DNA of 64,000 nucleotides from Bolinopsis microptera (lineage: Eukaryota > Ctenophora > Tentaculata > Lobata > Bolinopsidae), in contig NC_087080.1 of NCBI RefSeq assembly GCF_026151205.1, positions 1,901,096 to 1,965,095 of the forward strand. Direction: 5' to 3'. Under the pieces are notes generated by a model. It ran no database searches. It was not told the DNA's origin and saw nothing but the letters and a program-made list of their open reading frames with translations. Both the position numbers and the translations under genes were made by a program. Positions 54,001 to 63,516 of this stretch are shown here, one piece after another; position 1 is the first letter of the stretch; every line of letters starts with the position of its first letter.

Positions 54001-55810
54001 CGCTCTACTGATATCCGATCCCGCCAAAGGTTAGGAATCAGTCGCCATTTATCTAGAGTTCCTGTTTGAAATAATTGTATTTTCTGCTAATTAAAACATT
54101 TTATCCACAATCCTGGGTAAAATGATATGATGGTATATATTTAATATTAAATTCTTAAATTCAACAAACAGCTTTGCTTAATTTTTGGGTTGGATGCTGT
54201 CAATCCACGGAGCTGGATAATCGTACATTTGAGAACAATTCCAGGATTGTAGTAAAGAACCCAGGGAATGTAACATGTCCGGTATTGTTTGAAGAGGAAC
54301 TGTGCGATCTAAAGAGGGATTGTAACTGTGCGTATGAGGAGTGGGGAAAGTGGGGAGAATGTTCTGCGGAGTGTGCTGGTGGGAACATGACCAGATATCG
54401 TGTTGTCTTAAAAGGTAGAAAACTCATCTTGTTACTACATTCAAATAATGAGTTAATTTGAAAATGAATCCTCCTCTTTTTAAATCCCCCTCTTTTTTGA
54501 TTCCTCCTCTCAAACAGGAGGTGGTCACTGTGGCGAAGTTGCAGAAACCAGCACGTGCAACTCACACCCGTGTGAGTGTGATGTCTCAACATGGTCCAAG
54601 TGGAGTAAAGAGTGTTCATCTGACTGTCAGAATGCTCGCTCTACTGATAAACGATCCCGCCAAAGGTTAGGTATAATATCTGGGAGATTGTAATTTGTAA
54701 ATTATATTTCTTGCTTGTACTTTTCATAGATCTTAATGACCTGCTAAGATGGTTTAATTACAATAACAATTGCAGGCACGTGATTAAGAACCCAGGCAAG
54801 GTGACATGTCCGGACCTGTTTGAGGAGGAACTCTGCGATCTAAGCAGATGTTGTGCTTACACCAACTGGGGAGAGTGGGAGGGGTGTGTTAATATTTGTG
54901 GGGATGTAGAGGGAGCTGTGTTCATGAAACATCGCATGGTGACTAGTGTTTGGATTGAAGATCAGTGTAGTACAAATTTGATGGAGGTTAAGTTTGAAAA
55001 GGGACTTCAACCAGAGTGTCCTTTTAAGTGCCCGGTAGGTGACTTTTTATTATTAAGTTGACCAACACTACATTTAAGGGGGGACATTTAAGGAAAAGAA
55101 CCTTAAATTATATCTATGTCGGATTTAAGAAGAGCAGCAGAAGAACCTCATTTTATCATCATCAGCAGATTTTAAGTGTTGACTTGGAAGGGCTCATGGA
55201 ACTGTTTTTCTCAGGTTGACCCAGACAAGTGTTACGTGTCAGAGTGGACTGAATATGGTCCATGTTCTCTCTCCTGTATAAACGGACTCTACAAAACGCG
55301 TGAGACTCCCTATAAAACGCGTGAGCGTAAAGTACTGGTGACCACGCCCATCCTGCCGTGCCCTGTGCTGAGTGAGAGAAAGGAGTGCGATGTGCCTCCC
55401 TGTAATCATACTTGTCAGGTTCGTTTTTAGGTCAGATGTTATTTGCCTTTAATATCTGTCAGCAATATTTTTAATCTGTCAAGTTGTACTTCATGTGTCG
55501 TCTGTGTAACTCTGTTATTGCAGCTGGTTTAGATATTCAGAACTTAACTTATTTCTCTTGTATTCCAAAGTGGTTTTCTATGAGAGCCGACCTTGGTTCT
55601 CTTTTGTTCTCACGTGGCACGTGGCTAACCAAGGAGTCACGTGCTTCTCCTGGATCAGACCAACTCTTCTAGGTTCCCATCCTCTTATCCAAGTTATGAA
55701 GTTCACCATCATTGTCTCTTCTATCCCTCTGCATCCGAATAACTTCACCAGGTTACCTACTCACCTGATGACCCCCCCCCCCCCCCCCCCCCCCCAGCCC
55801 CCCCCCCCCC

Positions 55811-55862
<52 letters not shown>

Positions 55863-56001
55863 CCCACCCGGCACCCCCGAATGATTGTCTCCAAGCGATC
55901 TTTATTTTTTATGTTAGGGTTAATAAACAGTATAGAGAAATTCACAGTATCTCACATTAATGAGAATACATGATACATAATTAACATTATTAAATGAAAA
56001 G

Positions 56002-56032
<31 letters not shown>

Positions 56033-59000
56033 CAACGACAAAAGAAAATTAACTATATCTTGAAACTCTTTGATGATAGCAAACACAAAATATTTGACAA
56101 AGTCTGATAACACGTAATGTGAGTCTAATTAATGATTTAAAAACTATAAGTGTAATTACTCCGAAAGAATATAACAGTCTTATTAATAATTATGAATTTA
56201 AGGAGAATTTATTTAAATACAAAAGTTGGTGGTTGCTGATTTGATTTGGTTCAGCAATGACTGGTCACCGTGCCTGCTTGTTCGGTTATATCTGGATATT
56301 CACCCGGATATTCCTCTGATATCTCTTTTCCACTTATATCCTCTGAAGATCTCTCGTTTTTCACCTGCACCACCTCAGTGCTACTAATCTTATCGTGAGA
56401 ATATTCCCGGACAAAATCCGCTGCACTTTTTATCTGACTCCTAGTCATTTCCACCGTGGCGTTAAGATGTCTTAGTTCACCCTGAACAACTGTATTTAAA
56501 CCGGTCGCCATTTTACCACCATACGATACAAATCCTTGTGTTTCACTTTGTAGCCACTGATAAAATCGCTGCATTCTCCAAAACAGAACAACTGGGTTAG
56601 CAGTTGCGTTTAAGCCCAAACAGAGAACGTTCGTAAAGTTCCGGAAGTAATAGTAAACAACCGGATGTAAACAGTCCGCGGGCCCCGGCCAAAAACCATA
56701 TCTCCTTACGACAATAAACCAAATTATGGTTTGTATCAGTTCTGGTATGTTTAATATCAGAAAAACAAGCGTAAAAATGACAATTGTAACCGTGGCCTTT
56801 TGTTTTATCTTCATGATGTGTGGCATCCTGTTCTCACAAGTTCTGACGGGATGTTTTTTAAGAAATATAACACAGATAAGGCAGCTTATCATGACGACAA
56901 TGACAGGCCCTGCGTACGTGACACATTTCCCGACCACGTCCACTTTGCCGGATAGGACGGTGGTGTTGTTGCTGTCCCCAAACTGCATGTCACAGAATGC
57001 GTCCCTTCTCTCGTACACTGCTCGGTAGTAGCCTGCACCTGGGGAGTAGTCAGCGTTAATGACACGTTATGTCGTAAGATTTTCAGTAATAATCAAAATT
57101 AAAATGAATATTGAGGTTAATTTTTGAAATTAAATTCTAACTAAGAATTCTGAGTTGTGCAAAAAGACATTCAGAGGGAAAATCGATAAATTATATAAAT
57201 TGATAAGCTCACATACTTGTTAACACCACCTCGTACAATATAGCCAGGAAAACCCATATGCCAATGCTAACGAGCGCAAATCGGCGCCTGATGAGTCGCA
57301 ACGGTGAAGTCAAACTAATCGTCCTCGAAATACTCAAAACCATGACAAGAAAAACTGTGACCCTCTGGTTTATCCTAGAGAGAAGTGCCCAACATTTGCA
57401 AAACGTTTCATTCCCAAAGAAATCTGCCTCTCTTTTATTAAATAGACACACCGCCACAAAGATGACGAGAGCTGATGTAAGAATATCGTTAGCACAACAC
57501 ATGACGTATAACATGGTGGGAAGGTCGTGACGAACGTGGGTCAGGAAGTACCATATAAGTACGATGTTACCTAGGATACCTATGACGAAACAAAGCACGT
57601 GGGCCACTCCGAATACTATGTCTGCTGCTTCCAAAGGGTAGTGTATACCTGGGGAGATAATATCGGGTAATATCATGTTGGTTACTTGTAGTTACTATGG
57701 TTACTATGGTTACTAATATTTTACCAAAACCCATAATCATGGGTAGAGTGGACCGCTGTCAGTGTCTCTCTTTCCCAAACAAAAGGAAATGATATTACTT
57801 TGATTGACCGTTCTCAAATGCAAAATGATACCGAGAATGAAATCGGTCGCTCGCTTTTCCCATTCATTCACGGCTTACGAATTGTATAATTAAGTTTCGA
57901 TTGATTACATCAATCAGATGCTGTAAAAACCTCTTTGGGTTGCGTTCGGGTCGATACCTAGTATTTCGGGGTAAGGGACAAGGGTGGTAGTTATTACTTA
58001 TTGAACAAGCTGAAGTTAATTGAATCTTCATTGCCGAGTACAGCTGCCTTTGGGTAGTTCTTCTTAATCTATTACAATTGTAAATGAATGGGAAAAGCGA
58101 GCGACCGATTTCATTCTCGGTATCATTTTGCATTTGAGAACGGTCAATCAAAGTAATATCATTTCCTTTTGTTTGGGAAAGAGAGACACTGACAGCGGTC
58201 CACTCTACCCATGATTATGGGTTTTGGTAAAATATCATCTCTTTTTGATTATAATGTCAGGGTACTTTATAAAGTCGAAATATAAACTGATATCTTCGAT
58301 AATAAGGAGGAAGTTTCAACGATTTCGAAATTTTTCCTTTAAAAACATTTCCTTGTGTTTAGGGAAGCATATCGGTCGATCACTGACTGAATATGCCACT
58401 TAATACTCATTCAAGTTGGCATTATATTCATATTGATGACATTAAACTGTCGTGGCAAAGCAGAATTTGTTGGAAATCACGAATGAGCAAAATTCTCACC
58501 TTTCGCAAGTGCAAACTTTGAGCGGACGTTACGTGCGCATCCAATATTGAATCGCCGTAACTTTTTGCATGTAATTGTTGTATATATAGCTTGATAAGCA
58601 TGCAAAGTTTCAAAGTATTTCAAGAAGAACTGTAATCACAACGGCACTCTAAAGTTGACAGAAAAATACGAAAACAGCAATTTTCAGTGATTTTAGCGAT
58701 TTTCTATCAATTTGGGCGTGTCCCCACGTGTGCAACTTTTCGATTTTCAACTTTAAAACTAGCCTAATGCACAATTTATACCTATAGGAAGCAGAACTGA
58801 GCTCCACAACCCAAGGCATGGCCCAACACCAGAGAATACTAAATCGCAAAATTGACGTTTTTATAAAATAATTCTTCAAAAAAGCACAAACTTCAATGAC
58901 GAATATCTTTATGAAGGAGCAAGCTAGAAAAATTTTCCGGTAGATTTTCAGAATGCTTGAACAATTATCTAGGATAAAAATTTCCTCAGATTTTGAATAA

Positions 59001-62000
59001 AATTACTCCTTAATTGTTTAAAATTAATTTTAAAAGCTATTACTTTGTCAAAAATCAAGTTTTAAAAACGGTTAACTTGATGACGTCATCAAGGGGTGTC
59101 TATGACGTCAAATAATTTTTTTATACAATTTAAACTAAAGTATAAACAATTATTCGCAAGACCTGTGGTCGGAAATGGCTGTATCTGTTATACTTTTGAA
59201 TCTATGGACACCTAAATACAGGCTACAATTGACTGGCAAAGCGTCTATCCCAGAATATGTATGTATATCTGTATATATCACGACAATCTATCGTAAAACA
59301 GGGGTTCTAGAAAACCAATTTCCCGATGCTCCTGAAACCTGAAACTTTTTTTGCAATCGATTTGGTCAACGTCTAGACGCCCTGAAAAATTTCAGATCCT
59401 AACTCAATTTTAACATGGTTTTTAAGGCACCTGAATATGGCGATTTTGGGTTTTTTACCGAATTTCGTATAACAGTGCTGGCGAGTATTTTATGCAAATT
59501 TCTTAAAAATCTCAACATAACTATTTTTTATTCCTGTCATCTTTGACATCAAATTAGAATGTTTTGAACTAAAAATAAATCTGCTGAACGACTTCCGATG
59601 AGTCTTAATGCCTGAAAAACTCCTGCCGGAGTGCACGCTTCGCGTGCACGAAAGAGGCTTCCGACGAGTACCAAAGGGGTTATAATAGTAAAGGGGGTAT
59701 AATTGTAAAGGGGGTACAATAGTAAAGGGGGTACATAGTATACCCCCAATAAAGACACCGCTCGTGCTTGCCAGCACTGTGATCATGTTGGTTACTTGTA
59801 ATTACTATGGTTACTATGGTTACTTATATCATGTTGGTTACTTGTAATTACTATGGTTACTATGGTTACTAATATCATCACGTTGGTTACTTGTAGGAAG
59901 AACGAAGAAGGGATCTTGCTCCGTTCACCGTAAAATTGAATCTATAAAATCAGTTTTGTATAAAAATCAAATTTACCTTACTATACATTTACAAGTGACA
60001 ACCTATATAATAGAAATATGAATATCTCGCAAAAAGGGAAAAAAATCAAGATAGATAACTACAAACTAACTAAGGGGTCGTTCACATATAACGTAATCAC
60101 GTTTTGGCAAATTTTTAACCCCAGCCCCCCCCCCCCTCCCCTCTGGCCTCGGCTTATTATGTAATATGTGAAGGACCCCTAGCTAGAATCTCTGGTAACT
60201 TACCGGCGGTAACGTTTGGTAGTTCTGTGCTTGCTGATCTCATCTCATACATCATGTTTTTCATTATTTTAGTACCAACGACATTCCTTCAGTTCGCTGT
60301 TTAAAATAAATAATCAAGTACTGAGACTAGAATTTAGATCATATCAGGTTTAAGATTACTGTTTCAGTCTAACCAGGGTAAATAATGGCGGAGAGTCCAT
60401 TTTGATAACGGCTTATCGGACCCATCGGCCATCACTCCATAACACAATCGTAATACTAGGGTTAACCCTCAATCCTGATCTGAAAATCAACTTAAATTGA
60501 GCAATTTTCAAATTGCTGATTTGTTTTGCAGAGCTCCGTTAGTGTCAATCGTACGATCTGAGTTCATCTGTTCGGTACACGCTTCTTTTTAGGTTGAATC
60601 GGCAACTTTGGAACATTCGATAACAAGACATTAAAAAGCGTTAAAATAATTATTATTAAGACTAGATGAGCTTTACGAACTCCAAACAAAACATTTGACT
60701 TTAACAAGCGTGTCTGCAACTAAATGGTCCATGTTTAACTCTGTGGTCAGGCATAAAGGTTTGGGTTTCATCTGGACGTCATAAAGTTACGTCACAAAAC
60801 AAAATAATAGCAAAGTTGCAGAACAAGGGATAGTCACAACAAAGTGCATTAGATTGTCTCGAAGGTTCACACATCTATGCAGCAATTAGTAAACTAGAAG
60901 CAACTATATTATTAAGGTAATTAGAATTGTACAAGGGTATTGCGGCTGTAAATCACAGGTAAACTGCTGTATTATGCCTCATAATGCCTCATGGCAGTGG
61001 TCCCCTTATGTTCTCATATAAATGTCCTGTTCCGCGTGACACTACCATTCTGTTACGTAGGGAGGCAATGCACGTGCAAATTAGGTGCTATATTTAGTGC
61101 ACGTACATTGTGCAAGTTGGGTGCTATTTTTAATGCACGTGCAAGTTGGGTGCTATTTTTAGTGCACGTGCAAGTTGGGTGCTATTTTTAGTGCACCTGC
61201 AAGTGCTATTTTTACCCGGTACAGTGGCACACGGTGGACATTTCAACTTCTTATGATTCAGACAAACCTTGCCCCAAATGCTCAAACCAAAATCAATGAT
61301 CAAGCTCAGCCGTATACGCGACACAAATCACTTACGCATACAAAAGACACAGCTGCACCCAACAATGCAGATTATTCTTCTATTTTCGTAGACTCATCAG
61401 CACGATTAAACACCAATATGATCTTAGGATGAAGGGGCCCATGAAATTAACCGACACTCAGAAAATTGCTCACTCAACCACTTGGCCGCCCCAAAAATCA
61501 GCGGTTATTACTACAGCCAAACTACGGTGCACTGTACGGACATTTGTAGCTCAGTAGTCGCAGTATCTGAGTATCGTCAAATTTACTAATCTTGATTACT
61601 ACAAGATATAGATAGTATTGGAGTATTGGAGTGAGGGAACCCTGAAACTTAGTGGTAGTCACACTTAACCCTATCAGATTATTGCCATTGGGTCTAATTT
61701 TGTGCTTGAGAGCTCTGAGTTTGCACTCTGAGAGCTATTGCCCTTTCCAGCCAAGCAAACTAGATTATAAGTAGGAGGATTGGGCCACCTGACATCTACC
61801 TGTCATGGTATAACAGCTACAATGTGTACTGCTGTCATGACATGAATTGTTTAATTATGTGTTATGACAACTGCCGCGCCGTGATGAGTGTTTTTTCATC
61901 TTGGCACAACTGCTGAAAACAAAAAACGGAAACGCATTAACAACGGTTCACAAACAATAAACCATGTAAGATCTAAACTAAAATTAGCTATCAATTAAAT

Positions 62001-62960
62001 CTGAACCAAGTTCTCAACTTAGGTGACCGAATGGTCTGAGTGGTCTGAGTGTGACGCAGAATGTGGTCCAGGACAACAGACCCGAACTCGGAAAGTAGTG
62101 GGAAGGATATGGGAGACAGTACCGTGTCCTGACCTAAAGGAACGTAAGGAATGTGGAGCAGGTTTGTTGTGACAGAGCAGGCCGTTTAATCTTATATTGA
62201 GCAAGAATGCTGGATATAAAATTGACGGTACAGTGATATTATGCTATTGTTAGTATACCGTGTAGAGAGCCCAGAGAACACTGATTATGTTTGCTGTGTG
62301 GTGCTGATAATATAGAATAATTATAATGAGATCTCGTGATATATATAATATGTCTTTAATGATTGAAGTTAGGAGATGCTAAAAGTGAAAGAAGTAGTGT
62401 TATTTATTATCTGATTATGTGATTAAACCATCACCGTATAATGATGGTGTAGATTGTCTGTGTGTTTCACAACCTTCATGTAACCAAAGTATTTCACAAC
62501 AATTTCAGTAGATCTAGTGGGCGTCTCCATGACCAGCCCGGACAGATACACATTCAGCATTAACAAAGGACGTCTAACAAAAGGTAGTGGGATCAAGATA
62601 AAAGGAGCATTTTCTGGTAGATATCGCGGGGTTGTGGGAGTTAACCTTCTCACTAACTCTGGAGATACTGTCTGCAGGATTGCACTGAGGTAGGTTTATC
62701 TTACTAGGGCTGGAAAATCGGTCTTCTTTATAATTATCCAAGCTTAGACGGTTGGTTTTATACTTATTTCAATATTTGTTGAACTCTAAGTCAGTAATTT
62801 TGTGCAGATTTCAATGTGCAAATGTCATGTTTGATCTTTTGGTAAATTATTGCTGGAAACCATTTAATGCTATTTCAGATTCGATGGTTCGGAAGAGGAA
62901 GTTAAAACCTTAGGAGAAAAGAAAATAGCTTTTTACACAGTTTACAGCGGAAAGAAGCAA
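43612..62960 (+). CDS. Gene D: large secreted TSP1-repeat protein with acidic linker and galectin-like end; continues beyond window
   Basis: Exons in order: 43612-43699, 43840-45073, 52081-52367, 52489-52636, 52845-53014, 53244-53391, 53609-53778, 53882-54029, 54245-54414, 54518-54665, 54776-55034, 55215-55418, 62023-62161, 62509-62689, 62879-62960. All junctions keep phase, giving about 1,190 residues so far; the last exon ends in a donor (gtaagc). The 55418/62023 join rebuilds a perfect TSP1 start (HTCQ then VTEWSEWSEC). The 45073/52081 join is supported by phase 2, by a shared G as the first exon base, and by the absence of another signal-peptide exon between the sushi gene and 52081. An alternative short last exon (45287-45326, KTFARNHYNVRI then stop) also fits phase, so a short isoform or two separate genes are possible. 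Large introns contain the sushi gene and the GPCR on the opposite strand. Confidence 0.65.
45344..48357 (-). CDS. secreted protein with three near-identical sushi (CCP) domains, nested in Gene D intron 2
   Basis: Exons: 48357-48309 (start MEVLMLAFTLAPDITE, a short leader), 48114-47647, then three 192-nt sushi exons 47457-47266, 46901-46710 and 46328-46137, and a probable terminal exon 45402-45344 (DAANYKNSSLEVTKI, stop). All internal junctions are phase 1, giving about 380 residues. Exon 2 encodes a beta-rich domain I cannot name, containing GVWIDFGGSGRYGRWFEINF, TNYFLTNCDN and LTVHCNGIKVLEY; a distant likeness to the farnesoic acid O-methyltransferase-like domain of invertebrate secreted proteins is possible. 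Each sushi exon has the CCP pattern SCTTWPGDEN, GANISLACRTGYTLSGSHSA, CQFG and PPCVPG. The gene lies opposite to Gene D, and its stop sits close to the possible alternative Gene D 3' exon at 45326. Confidence 0.75.
46137..47457. repeat. tandem triplication of a sushi exon with flanking intron
   Basis: Three units of about 556-573 bp each contain a 192-bp exon and intron sequence (for example a shared aaaacaggcct..agctggagct segment). Exon copies differ at a handful of positions. The copy at 47266 has donor gttgat rather than gtagat. Confidence 0.9.
48181..48200. repeat. poly-G tract
   Basis: About 19 consecutive G on the plus strand in the first intron of the sushi gene. It may form a G-quadruplex, and its length is prone to assembly error. 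Confidence 0.8.
49492..50068. mobile_element. MITE with AGGGGTCGTTCACAT-type inverted ends
   Basis: The left end is TTAGGGGTCGTTCACATATT with acgtaatca following. The right end is gattacgtaatgataatatgtgaacgagcccttat, the reverse complement with minor gaps. Short direct repeats (TTA) flank it. Inside are cgtaatcaaccgtaatcaa repeats, C-rich runs (49610-49635, 49967-49981) and a 13-bp array taggctagataa at 49868-49930. A shorter relative is at 60073-60172. Confidence 0.75.
51113..52048. repeat. 21-bp minisatellite, about 44 units with higher-order structure
   Basis: The unit is acagggcatagtgggcaggtg. Variants include ggcagg, gtagg and gcaagatag forms and a cactgtg insertion. The insertion recurs at 51266 and 51571, so blocks of about 305 bp were themselves duplicated. 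Because 21 is a multiple of three and the unit has no stop on the minus strand, all three minus frames stay open; these are not genes. The array ends 30 bp before the acceptor of Gene D exon 3. Confidence 0.95.
52081..55034 (+). CDS. Gene D exons 3-11: tandemly duplicated TSP1 exon pairs
   Basis: Exon 3 carries WTECCDDMNYRF and CAYEEWGKWGGCSSECAGG. Then two exon types alternate: type B (148 nt, phase 1 to 2; GGGHCDEVAETSTC, CDVSTWSKWSKECSSDC), four copies at 52489, 53244, 53882 and 54518; and type A (170 nt, phase 2 to 1; RIVVKNPGNVTCPVLFEEEL then CAYEEWGKWGECSAECAGG), three copies at 52845, 53609 and 54245. Every TSP1 domain is split between two exons, so duplication of a B+A pair adds two complete domains without changing frame. 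Copies and even their introns are nearly identical, and the 53.6 and 54.2 kb units differ by only a few bases, so expansion is recent. Exon 11 (54776-55034) is a diverged A type ending in a TSP1-like CAYTNWGEWEGCVNICG domain. Confidence 0.85.
53062..53240 (+). repeat. expanded pyrimidine tract (ccccctctttttta)n before a Gene D acceptor
   Basis: The intron before exon 53244 carries about ten copies of a cccctcttttttaatt-like unit, including an internal duplication of atttcagctcctcttttttat. The corresponding introns before 52489, 53882 and 54518 have only one or two units. Confidence 0.85.
55215..55418 (+). CDS. Gene D exon 12: TSP1 repeat
   Basis: The exon encodes CYVSEWTEYGPCSLSCINGL and ends CPVLSERKECDVPPCNHTCQ, a full TSP1 repeat in a phase 0-0 exon. 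A short in-frame duplication gives YKTRETPYKTRE in place of the usual R-x-R ladder. It is followed by the 6.6 kb intron that contains the GPCR gene. Confidence 0.8.
55773..55866. repeat. long poly-C tract
   Basis: About 90 bases of nearly pure C, with a few A, G and T interruptions, in the Gene D intron that holds the GPCR. The reverse strand could form G-quadruplexes. The length is unlikely to be exact. Confidence 0.9.
56007..56032. repeat. (TA)n microsatellite
   Basis: About 12 TA dinucleotides downstream of the GPCR stop. Confidence 0.9.
56208..56213 (-). terminator. poly(A) signal of the GPCR gene
   Basis: AATAAA on the minus strand, about 40 bases after the stop codon at 56251. Confidence 0.5.
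56251..60264 (-). CDS. rhodopsin-family (class A) G-protein-coupled receptor, nested in Gene D intron 12
   Basis: Three phase-1 exons: 60264-60204 (N-terminus with glycosylation site NVT), 57648-57217, 57038-56251; about 426 residues. Exon 2 holds TM1 (FVIGILGNIVLIWYFL, with the GN pair), TM2 (YVMCCANDILTSALVIF, with Asp 2.50), the Cys at the start of TM3 (ETFCKCWALL), TM3 (VFLVMVLSISRT) and TM4. Exon 3 holds extracellular loop 2 with Cys (RRDAFCDMQF), TM5, TM6 (VIFTLVFLILNIPEL) and TM7 ending NATANPVVLFWRM. DRY is replaced by SRT, the TM6 CWxP is replaced by LNIP, and NPxxY is replaced by NPVVLF. The ligand is unknown; no family closer than orphan class A can be given. An alternative start at 57676 would bypass exon 1. 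It lies antisense, between Gene D exons 12 and 13. Confidence 0.82.
57671..57718. repeat. minisatellite block related to 59783-59897
   Basis: A block of atcatgttggttacttgta..ttactatggttactatggttactaatat. Two and a half further copies lie at 59783-59897, so the array is interrupted by about 2 kb of inserted sequence. Confidence 0.8.
57716..58235. mobile_element. fold-back element with 155-bp near-perfect inverted arms
   Basis: The left arm, 57716-57870, starts ATATTTTACCAAAACCCATA. The right arm, 58081-58235, is its reverse complement with almost no mismatches. A loop of about 210 bp separates them. No ORF is present. It lies in GPCR intron 1. High arm identity indicates recent insertion or gene conversion. 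Confidence 0.88.
58236..59470. other. GPCR intron 1 sequence without recognisable gene
   Basis: AT-rich, only short ORFs and no domain features. It may be part of a longer insertion between the split minisatellite blocks. Confidence 0.45.
59470..59781. mobile_element. short TIR element (ACAGTGCTGGC ends) with internal 17-bp repeat
   Basis: The left end, ACAGTGCTGGCGAG at about 59470, and the right end, cttgCCAGCACTGT at about 59768-59781, are inverted. Inside, at 59676-59740, four copies of taaagggggtacaatag-like units occur, and a cacgcttcgcgtgcac palindrome lies at 59635-59650. Confidence 0.6.
59783..59897. repeat. 47-bp minisatellite (gttggttacttgtaattactatgg)
   Basis: Two full copies and one partial copy in tandem. 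The same unit lies at 57671-57718 on the other side of the inserted elements. Confidence 0.85.
60073..60172. mobile_element. short MITE related to the one at 49.5 kb
   Basis: The left end TAAGGGGTCGTTCACATATA and right end tatgtaatatgtgaaggacccct are inverted. A C-run lies in the middle. It sits just downstream of GPCR exon 1, inside its intron 1. Confidence 0.7.
60265..62022. other. Gene D intron, upstream of the GPCR; no gene seen
   Basis: This would contain the GPCR promoter. The only clear structure is the 30-bp tandem array at 61070-61215. Short ORFs elsewhere have no domain features. Confidence 0.5.
61070..61215. repeat. 30-bp tandem repeat (gtgcacgtgcaagttgggtgctattttta)
   Basis: Four to five units, each containing the palindromic GTGCACGTGCA core. 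Confidence 0.85.
62023..62960 (+). CDS. Gene D exons 13-15: last TSP1 repeat and galectin-like domain start
   Basis: Exon 13 (62023-62161) encodes a canonical TSP1 (VTEWSEWSECDAECGPGQQ, RTRK, CPDLKERKEC). Exons 14-15 (62509-62689, 62879-62960) encode RLTKGSGIKIKGAFSG, RGVVGVNLLTNSG and CRIALRFDGSEEE. The G-x-x-I-x-I-x-G strand, V-N-L strand and I-A-L-x-F strand in that order resemble the first half of a galectin fold. The sugar-binding H-N-P-R and W-G-x-E motifs are not seen, so carbohydrate binding is uncertain. The exon ends at a donor (gtaagc at 62961). Confidence 0.65.
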
Positions 62961-63214
62961 GTAAGCAGCTAGTAATGTTTATAAAATCTCACTTTGTAGT
63001 TATATTAACTACATATTAAGGCCAGAGGGGGGGGGTAAATGGCACTTTTCTAGTTTTCACATATTTGATAATAGCTGCTATAGACGAACAAGAAGAAAAA
63101 AACCGGATCAAAATCTGACCTTGCGCAATTCTTAGCTATCGCGCGCTAAATTTTGAGGTTTACCTGTAATTACATGTTAAACTGGATCTTTAAACGGCTG
63201 TAATTTTTTTGACC

Positions 63215-63516
63215 TTTCGATTCCTTAGTTGAGAAAACCGGCCACTCCCTGATCTTGAGGTTTGGTACAGTGGTTCCTTGGACAATTATCCTCATTTATG
63301 GTGCAGCGATTTTTTTTATTTGACTCGGTTCTCGAATTATGAGGTTAACCATGTCAAAAATTCGGAAAATTTAATTGGTTAACCTCATAAATCGAGAAAC
63401 GAGTCGAATAAAAAAATCGCTGCACCTAATATCTAGATACTTGTCCAAGGAACCACTGTACCAAATCTCAATATCAGAGGGTGGCTGTTCTTCTCAACTA
63501 AGGAACTGAAAGTCAC
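63215..63516. mobile_element. fold-back element, about 135-bp imperfect arms
   Basis: The left arm (ccttagttgagaa, tggtacagtggttccttgga, ggtgcagcgattttttt, gaggttaacc) is repeated inverted in the right arm (ggttaacctc, aaaaaatcgctgcacc, tccaaggaaccactgtacca, ttctcaactaagg). The loop is only about 20 bp. It lies in the Gene D intron after exon 15. Isolated gaggttaacc motifs recur to 63910. Confidence 0.8.

Noticed and set aside
55757-55945. Poly-Gly minus-strand and poly-Pro plus-strand ORFs
   Set aside because: Produced by the poly-C tract; no splice or domain support.
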